In this document: positions 44,400 to 53,200 of the stretch, piece by piece
Numbering within the stretch: position 1 is the stretch's first letter
Layout of the letters: every line of letters begins with the position of its first letter
Assembly (NCBI GenBank): GCA_963575745.1
Contig: CAUYUJ010018734.1
Span: 1 to 64,000, forward strand
Direction: 5' to 3'
From: Prorocentrum cordatum
Lineage: Eukaryota > Sar > Dinophyceae > Prorocentrales > Prorocentraceae
DNA length: 64,000 bases
Translations under genes and position numbers: made by a program
Notes under the pieces: model-generated
What the model saw: the letters and a program-made list of their open reading frames with translations, nothing else
Databases searched by the model: none
Told to the model about the DNA's origin: nothing

Positions 44400-45015
44400 C
44401 GTCTCCTCGTCTTCACTGGAGGAGAATGAGGAGGTGGAGGAAGAGGAGGAGGGAGGAGTAAGAGGACACGAGGATGAGGAGAATGAGGAGGAGGAGGGAA
44501 CGAGCAGGCAGGAGGACGAGGAAAAGGAGGTGAGGGAGGAGGATGCAGGAGGACGAGGTTGTAATTCTCTCCCCTAATTGCCCTCCTTCCTTCGGCACCG
44601 ATCCCACGCCCTGCTTGCGGCAGGTGCGCATTCTGTCCAGGCAGACGTGGGACAAGGTCATGGCCGAGTTCGACGACGAGCGGGGCCGCGTGGAGGACCC
44701 GCTTCCGTCCTGAGGAGGCGGAGAAAGGGGGAGGAGGAGATGGAGGAGGAGGAGAAGGAGGAGGAGAGAAGAAGAAGAAGAAGAAGACGAACGAACGAAT
44801 CCTTTTGCTCCTCCTCCTCCTGCTCCTCTTCCTCCTCCTCCTCCTCCTCCTACTCCTCCTCCTGCTCCTCTTCCTCCTCCTTCTCCTGCCCCTCCTCCTC
44901 CTCCTCCTCCTCCTCCTCCTCCTCCTCCTCCTCTTCCTCTTGCACCTCCTCCTTCTGATCCTCCTCCTCCTCCTTCTCCTCCTCCTCCCCCTCCTCCTCT
45001 TCTCCTCACGCTTTC
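44400..45015. repeat. (AGG)n then (CCT)n microsatellites around an exon-like island
   Basis: Purine tracts at 44415-44560 and 44710-44780, then a pyrimidine tract at 44805-45015. The two strands' tracts could pair. Confidence 0.8.
44624..44713 (+). other. Exon-like island: C-terminal CNBD-like segment ending in a stop
   Basis: After a pyrimidine-containing CGGCAG acceptor-like site the frame reads VRILSRQTWDKVMAEF then DDERGRVEDPLPS and a stop at 44711. The pattern [CV]xVLxRxxWxxVxxxFPxE is typical of the last strand and C-helix of a CNBD. It could be a terminal exon. The evidence is pattern-level only. Confidence 0.35.
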
Positions 45016-45037
45016 TCCATTCTTTCCCCTTATAGAT

Positions 45038-45730
45038 AACTTCTCCCTGTCGCACCCCGAGGCCAGTTTTTAGGGCGGGCCGGGCGTTTCGCCTGAGACT
45101 TTCCCACCATTTATGATCTTGAAGCTTAAAATGTGACAACAGCTTCACCGATGGAGGGCGGGTGGTTTTCAAAATGTCGGTCTCGCCTTAGCGCCGCGCA
45201 CACTCGTTGAAACAATATGTAAGAGCTTCACGGATTGAGGGCGGTTCCTTTTCAAAATGTGGCTCTCGTTGTAGCGCCGCGCAAATTCGGTTAAAAGGAT
45301 TGCAAGAGCTTCACGGATTGAGGGCGGCTCCTTTTCAAAATGTGGCTCTCGCTTTAGCGCCGCGCGCATTCGTTTTTTTTCGGATTTGCAAGAGTCTCAC
45401 GGATTCCCATGATCAGCGTACCAGAAATGGTATGTGGGAAAGATTCAAGATTATGCGAGCGCAATAATTATGTTGATCCGCTGTGTTGAAGTCCCCAAAA
45501 TGGCGTTCTGGCGCGATTCTGGATCGTCAAGACGCAGCAGTCAGGTTGATACGTGGCGTTGAAATCCCGAGAACATTGTTCTGGTACGCTTCAGGATCTT
45601 CAAACTGTTGCCTTCCAACGAGGCAGTTCCCTCAATGGAAATGAAACGTTGTAGTGGTCTATGAAGAGGAGCTTGGAGGGAGGATTCATTCCAACATCGT
45701 TGATGACTCTTGGGTTCCCACTGGTCCTCC
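45038..45730. repeat. Inverted copy of the 6100-6660 and 7792-7868 repeats
   Basis: It contains TTCACGGATTGAGGGCGG / TTTTCAAAATGTGGCTCTCG units of about 90 bp three times (45140-45380), then GCGCGATTCTGG blocks and the GTTGATGACTCTTGGG edge. All are reverse complements of segments in 6100-7868. Confidence 0.6.
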
Positions 45731-46080
45731 TCCTCCTCCTTCTAATCCTCCTCCTCCTCCTCCTCCTCCTCCTCCTCCTCCTCCTCCTCCTCCTCCTCCT
45801 CCTCCTCTTCTCCTCACGCCTCCTCCTCCTCCTCCTCCCCTCCTCCTCCTCCTCCTCCTCACGCCTTCTTCTAGAGGGGGGAGGAGCAGGAGGAGAAGGA
45901 GGGCGAGGAGGAGGAGGAGCAGGAGGAGGAGGAGGAGGAGCAAGAGGAGCAGGGGGAAGAGGAGCAGGAGGAGGATGATGAGGAGGAGGACGACGACGAC
46001 GACGACGACGACAGCGACAGCGACAGCGACGACGACGACGACGACAAGGGCGAGGAAGAAGGACGACGAGGTGTTATAGG
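45722..46080. repeat. (CCT)n followed by (AGG)n and (CGA)n
   Basis: Pyrimidine tract at 45722-45875 and purine tract at 45880-46060 are adjacent and self-complementary. Confidence 0.9.
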
Positions 46081-46439
46081 AGAAGAAGAAGAACAGGAAG
46101 GAGGGGAAAGTTGATGAAGGTTCAAGAGGGTGCAGGCGTTCGGGGGGTCCGCGGAGTTTCAAGGCCCTCTGGCCATCCTTATTCTGAAAGTTTGCGGTAC
46201 TAGATACATGTCATAAGACGATCTCTCCTCTCCCTCATCCTCAGCAGACGCATCATCATCGTGCCGTCATCGTCATAGTCCTCCGTACCCCTTGATCCTC
46301 TCCTCATGCCTCATCTTGACCGTTTTGTATCCTATTATGTTCTCCTCGTCCCCTCCTCATGCTGCTCCCCTTCCTCATTCCCCGCATCCCTGTCCCCCTC
46401 ATCGTCTTCCAAAAGGCAGGTAGCTTCTTCACCCAAGTG

Positions 46440-46720
46440 ATAAGACAAGGGGGAGAGTAGAAAAGAAGAGGATAAGGATGAGGAGGAAGGACATAGGAGG
46501 AAGAGGAGGAGAAAAGGAGGAGAAAAGGAGGAGAAGAGAAGGAGGTGGAGAAGGCGAGGGAGAAGGAGGAGGAGGAAGAGGAGAAGAAGGAGGAGGAGGG
46601 GGGGGGGGGGGAGGAGGCCCGGGAAAGAGAAGGAGAACGACGCTTATCTTCCTCACCTCCCTGGAGCGCAACAAGGGGCACGAGGGAGCAAGACGACGGA
46701 GGGGGGGGGTGCGGGGCCGC
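46440..46720. repeat. (AGG)n-rich purine tract
   Basis: GGAGGA/GAAGGA sequence, upstream of the Copia insertion. Confidence 0.75.
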
Positions 46721-46968
46721 CCCCCTTCCGCATCCCCTCCTTCCTCCCCTCGCATCCCCGCCTCCCTCCTCGTCATCCTCTCTCCAGCACGTCTGGGCAC
46801 CGTGGCTTTTGCCACAGCCGTGGTTCCCTGGAGATCTGGGCCCCTGACGGCCGTCTGGGGCCCGCCAAGGGCTCAGGAGGCAAGACCAGGGAAGGCCAAC
46901 TTCGTCGCCTGGGGCCCCGGATTGGGTGACCAGCTTGGGCATGACGATCCCACGAGGACGCCTCGAGT

Positions 46969-47179
46969 TGTGTGAATTCAGTGTGTCCCTATGAGATTAA
47001 ACCTCTTTGTTATTCCATCCTTTGCTTGTGCATGTGTCATGCTCTGTTGTATATTTGTGTCATCATCTTTTGGCTTACAGGCACCTTTAGTAGCTGACGC
47101 GCCTTCGGCGAGATAAACGTGTCATCCTACCGCCGCTCACTCGCAGTCAGAGCCTATCAGGAGGAGGTTTCGTTTGACA
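46969..47179 (+). repeat. 5' LTR
   Basis: It begins TGTGTGAATTC and ends TTTGACA, the TG...CA termini of retroviral-type LTRs. At 211 bp it is short for the class. It should hold the promoter and the transcript start and end signals, but I see no convincing TATA box. Confidence 0.93.
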
Positions 47180-47180
47180 G

Positions 47181-47192
47181 TGGTAGCGGAGC
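47181..47192 (+). promoter_or_regulatory. Primer-binding site
   Basis: TGGTAGCGGAGC starts one base after the 5' LTR. A TGG start pairs with the CCA end of a tRNA. The site resembles the initiator-methionine-tRNA primer site common in Copia elements (TGGTATCAGAGC), with three differences. Confidence 0.65.
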
Positions 47193-47252
47193 TCCTCGAC
47201 CACGCCCGGTCCGGGGAGCTCTCACGCTGCTGCGCCTCCGCTCAATCCTCCG

Positions 47253-50200
47253 ATGGCTGCTGCGAGCACCGAGCGGACAGAGGACGCCGAGGAGGGTGCT
47301 CAGCTCAAGGAAGGCGGCGAGTCCAGTCCGCCACGGACACCGACCGCGAGTGATCGCGGATTCAGCAAGGTTGGAACGGATGGTAGCATGTCGGAGCTGG
47401 CCCGCGTGATTCGAGAAGTCGTGCGGGAAGAGCTGCGAGGTGCTAGAGGTGCCGGTCCGCAGTCCGCAGCTCCCACCGGCCAAGGAGAGGGTTGGTGGTC
47501 GAGCGGACCATGGGAGCCGAGAGCAGAGAACGGTGACCATTGTGAAGCCTCTGGGGAGCGCTGGCGTGGGGACCAGGGCGAGGGGCAAGGACAATGGAGG
47601 AGCCGCTCAGGAGCTCAGGGCTACGGCGAGAAGGACGACGTGTGGCACACGGACCCAGTGACAGATCCGTGGAAGAAGGCCGACACTTCGGAGGATCAGA
47701 AGTGGTATGCCTGGAACGAGAGTAGCTCGGCGTCATGGTGGGCGCCGCAGACCAGATGGTCAGATTCGTGGTGGTCTTCTCCATCCGAGTGGCAGGGCAA
47801 GACCGACGGGAAGGAAAGAGGAGACTACACGGATCCTGAAGCGTGGATGGGCTGGCCCGATTTCAAGCTATGGCGTCGAAGAATCGTGAGATGGGAATCG
47901 AGCACGGACGTCGCAGTGGCTCGTCGCGCAGACAAAGTAATGAAAGCTCTTGGAGTGGAGCTTCAACGAAAGTTAGAACACTTGACAGATGATATATTGA
48001 CCAGCAGTGGGGGCGTCCGAGCCATTTTGGACTACTTGGACGTGCTGTCAGGTGAGAGAAGAGGAGATGAAAGGAGGAAAACGGCCCGCGAGTGTCTACT
48101 TCAGTTTCAGAGAAGACCCAATGAGACACTCACGGAGTTCACAGCGCGTCTTGATCTTCAATTTGATAAGCTTCGAGTTCAAGGGATGGAAGTTCCAGAT
48201 GACTGGAAACAGATGTTTGTCGAAGAAGGAGCTTCTCTTGACGATCATAGTGCCCAACTCGTGCGCGTGCTCACGGGAGACAAGAACGACTACTCGTCCA
48301 CCATCAGGGCGCTTCGGGAATTGGACATTACCAAGAAAGAGACGCTGGCCACCAGCAAGATGAGGACCATGCTGACGGAGACTCTGGCCACCGGCGTCGG
48401 CGGCTCGGCGAGCTACCAGACGGCGCAGGACGACGAGGACGACGACTTGCTTGACTACGACGACGTCTCCAGCATGTGCACGAACGACGAGATCGTTCTC
48501 CTGGCCGCGCTGGAGAGCCGGGACCTCTGCGAGACAGAGGTGCCAGAGGTGCTAGTGGAGATGCAGACGCAGAGGAGAAAAACATGGAAGCAGAACCGCG
48601 ACTTCAAGAGACAGTTACGCACAGGCCGCAAGTACTTCCCTCGGTCGCCTCCAGACGGCGTTCCACCGCCGCCTCGTCCTGATCGATCCCGAGACCAGGG
48701 CCACCGAGGTCAGGACGGGCAGGTGAGGCCGAGGAAGAGCAGGATGCCTCTCTCAGAAGTCATGAAAAGAACGCGGTGCAGGATATGCAAACAAAAAGGG
48801 CATTGGGGCAATGAGTGTCCGCAGGCTGGTGGCTCCGGCGCGGCGCAGGCGTCCAACAAGGAGGCCGGGCCGCGCGGGGGTCGCAACACGGGCTTCATCT
48901 TTCTGAACGACTCCGGTGGCAGCAACTCCTTCACGCTGCTGGTGGAGCTCGAGGCGGCGAGACTCGTGGACGGCGCTCTGTCCATTGTGCTCGGCAGGAA
49001 CGACGTCTCCTTGGAGGCTTCCAGGAAGGCGTGCTTGCCCGTGCCGCCCGGATGCATCGTGGTAGACACGGCTGCTGGACAAGGCCTGATAGGCCAGTCC
49101 GCCTTGGCACTGTTCGATGAGCATATGGCAAAGAAAGGGTATCGGTCCGTCCAGTTACCAGCCCGAAACAGCTCAGCCCGGGGAGTAGGCGGTTCAGCTC
49201 GTGTTGTGAGCAGCGTTTTACTACCTTCTGGAATAGGTAAGCACATGGGAATCATCGAATTAGACGTGATGGAGGGTGACATACCCCCACTGATGCCAAT
49301 AGGTTTGATTGAGGCTCTAGGTGCAGTAGTAGATCTGGTTCAGAACAAGGTGTTTTTCTCATTCCTGGGGGATCAGGGCTGCGAGGCATCCATGCTGCGC
49401 CTCCCCTCAGGTCACAGATGCATTCGGATCGACGAGGTGGTTTCCCCCCTCGAGTTTAAATGCCCCGAGGGACTCATGAAGAAGTTCCCGAATTTAAAAT
49501 CGGACTGTTTTTGCCTTCAGAAGCAGCCCCAGGGCCACTACATATCATCACCGTCCTCTCTCTCTCCTTCCTTTTCTGTCTCGGCTCTCCGGCTTACCCC
49601 TCCGTTATCCGCCCCCCGAGACGACGACGCTCACAGACGTGAGGAAGAGTCCGACAGACGAGACAAGGAGACGACCGTAGAGGAGGGACGACGAGGTCAA
49701 GAAGTAAAGAGGAACGACGACAGACACGACGACGACGAAGATGCCCAGGACCACGACCCGGGAAGGCAAGGTATCAGCGGCGTTCGACCGCAGCTTCTTC
49801 GGTTCTCAAGCGTTGATCAGTGGTTAGGCCTTCGTCCAGCTTGTGACTCGGTGCGAGGAGATGCCGAACACGAGGACCCCAGGCGAGCGCGTGGCTTCCC
49901 TGTGGTGGAAGATGGTGCGCACGTTACTGGCAGTGGTGAACACCAGGGCCTGGGAGTTCATGGGCATGGTGAAGCGCGGTTCCCTGTGGCCGGCGAGAGT
50001 GCACAAGCGAGACCGTCGCCTGATGGCGAAGCAAGTCTCCTGCGGCCACTCGATTCACTTCCTGATGACGGATGCCAACGGACACGCTCGTTGGTGGAAA
50101 TGTCAGGCCTGCGATCTTCGTCTGGGGTATCGGTCAAACCGAGACGTTCTGGAGATGATCTCGGACGGTCTTCCACAGAGTTACGAGGACATAATGGAGA

Positions 50201-53200
50201 TCCAGCAGCGAGGCCCGGACAAAGACCCGAGGCCGTCCTTCCGAGTTCGTCGGGTGATTCCTCAGAGGACTCAGGAGGAGCAGGACGACAGCTCGATGTC
50301 AGTCGACGAGATAGGCCCCCCGGTCGAGGAGAAGGAGCTTCCATCGGGACCATCCCCCCCGAAGAGTCGGACCACTCCCGCGGGGCCGCGGAAGAGGGCC
50401 GACCAGGAGGAGGCACTCGAGATGGCGTCGCGGCTGCTGAAGACGGAGAACCAGCTCTCGGAGCAGAAGGAGATGATGCTGAACATCATGCGCGTGGTGG
50501 AGGACCAGAACGTCACGCTGCGCCGCATGGAGGCAGCGACGTCATCGGGCTCGTCGGCTCCACCAACGCCTCAGACCCCGGCAGCGGCCTCCTCCGCCAG
50601 GGAGAAGGGATTCCAGAAGATTCCCGAGGAGGACGAGGGGAAGTTCTGAAAAGTTTTCTGAGCGCCCCGGAGCGCGAGAATCGTGTCGTGCTGTTCTCGT
50701 CTCTGCCAGAGACGGCACGATCTGCCATTGCATCGGAGACCTCGGGTACTATTGACATGAACTGGTCAGGTTTTATGATTTCTCAGCCAGGTGCGGATCA
50801 GGTCAAGAGGATTTCTTCAATGGAAGGTACCCGAGATCTCAAATCAATTGATGTCTGCGAAGTACCTCTGGTGCTGTTCGAGCAGACCTGCTGGCAGGAC
50901 TTAAGGATGGGAGACATAACCAACGATGATTCAGAAGTCACCATTCCCCGTAATTTTTCGAAGAAAGTTTCCCATTCGGAACCCAGTACTTTGTTAGACT
51001 CTGAGGGAAGTAACCCTTTTCCCCCGAGTGCTAAGCCCCCAGGGGGCTTCGTGGAAGTGTTTTCCACCCCACGGGTGTCCCCGCTGGTGAGGAAGTATCA
51101 AGTGAAGGTCCAGGGGAGTTGGGATCTTACGACAGGCTGGGACTTCAGGCTCGAGAGACACCAGAGGAAGGCGAAGGCTCATGTGCGGAGAGAGACACCC
51201 TGGATGCTTATGCTTGAACCTCCGTGCAATGCGTTTTCTCAGATTCAATCGTTGAACAAGGGCAAGGAGCCCAGTGAGGAGGTTCTGCGGAAGCAGGTGG
51301 AAGGAATGCAGTTGTTGAGGTTTTCGGTGGAACTTGCGTGGACGCAGGTCAAGGCTGGCAGGAAGTTTTTGTTTGAACAACCCCACGCGGCGACATCCTG
51401 GAACACGGAGTGCCTGAGAGAGCTGATCTCTCACCCAGGTGTCTTCTACATAAGAGTCGATCTTTGCCAGTTCGATCTGTGCGTCTCACCAGATGGGGTG
51501 TCCAAGAAGCCTACGGGCTTCCTCACCAATTGCCCAGAGGTCGCTCGCACTCTCTCTGGCTTCATGTGCGAGGGAGGTCACGAACACATTCCTTTGGAAG
51601 GCAGTGCTCTCACTCGCGCGGCTCAGGTGTATCCCCAGAAGCTGCGTCAGCGTCTCGCCCCGGCTATCAGCAGGAGCGAGAGATCTAGAAATCACGAGGA
51701 ACCAGTGACTTGTGCGGAGATAGGTCTGGTTCCTAGAGTCCTGAGGCTCGGCCGGGAGAGCGGGGAGGGGGTGCGTCCGCGGCCGCCAGCCAGGCTTCCG
51801 ATGAAGTACGGGGACGGCCGCCCCTGCTTGTGCTGCTCCCCGTGTCCAGTTTCCTCTCCCTCTGTCTCCTTTCCCCAGGTCCCAGGGCCCGAGGAGGAGG
51901 CAGGAGATCAGGAGGGGCAAGGTGAGGACGCGGAGGCTCAGGAAATCGCCTCGGCTATCGACATAACGCCGAAGATTCAGGACATGATTTACAAGCTTCA
52001 TGTGAACCTTGGACACCCGTGCCCGGAGAACTTCGTCAAAGTATTGAAAGCTGCTCAAGCTAAGCCTGAGATCCTGATCTATGTCAGACAGCATTTCAGA
52101 TGTCCGGAATGTTCGGCGCACAAGAAGCCAGCTGCACATCGTAGGGTAGCACTGCCGAAGACGTATCAGTTCAACAGAGTGGTAGGAGTAGATTCGTTCT
52201 ACATCCCGTTCCAAGACAAGACCCTCTGCTTCTTAAATGTTGTCTGTCACGGCACGAACTTCCAAGTAGTGCAGCGATATGAGGGAGGATCTAAGGAGTG
52301 CTGGGAGGCTTTCCAATCCTCTTGGGCTCGCTACTTCGGGCCGCCCGAGATGATCATATGCGACGGGGGGCCCGAGTTCGAACAGTATTTTGGACGAGGA
52401 GCAGAGCACGAGGGTATCCTATTGCACGTCGTCAACGGGGAAAGTCCTTGGGAGAACGGGAAGGCTGAGAGACACGGAGGATGGGTGAAGGACTTGTTGC
52501 TGAAGGGGATGGAGGATCAGGTGGTTTCGGATGAGCGTGACCTAGAGACACTACTTCACGGTATTGTAAGTTCAAAAAACAGATACCTCCATCGCGGTGG
52601 TTTCAGTCCATATCAGTTAGTTCTGGGGCAAAACCCAAGAATCCCTAACGACGTGCTATCCGATGACGCTGTGAACGGGGTAGGCTCAGCCGACTTGATG
52701 GAAACGGCTTGGGATCGGGACACGGTCGCCGCGGGGTACGCCAGGGACAATTCCATCAGAGAGTATGCACGCCGTGAGCTCTTCAGGATCACCAGTCGCC
52801 AGAAGGTCCAGGAGGCCAATCGAGCGAGGCAGCACAAAGACCACGTCTTTCACTCTGGCCAATGGGTATATGTTTGGAGACGAGCACCTCGAACAGGAAA
52901 AAAGACGATGGCTTTGCAGCGGGATCGCTGGGTAGGTCCCGGCATTGTGATCATGCATTCTCAAAACACTGTATGGGTGGCAATGAGAACTCGTCTGTGG
53001 AAGTGTTCCCCTAGTCAAGTTCGTGCTGCAACGAATCCAGAAGCAAGAGGTGCTGAAATCTTGTTCGATCCTGCTGTGAAAGAGCTCATTCGAGAGGTGA
53101 GATCAGGACATCAACGAGCCGGAGTTGACGTGGAGTCCGAAGGCGATCCTCCTGCAGAGGCTTGGTCCGATCCAGTTCCAGCATCCACCAGACTCGAGGG

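Noticed and set aside
49821-49833. Ty1-type +1 frameshift heptamer at the entry to the overlapping frame
   Set aside because: GTTAGGC differs from CTTAGGC by one base but is in the wrong phase relative to frame 0, so it cannot work by the Ty1 mechanism.
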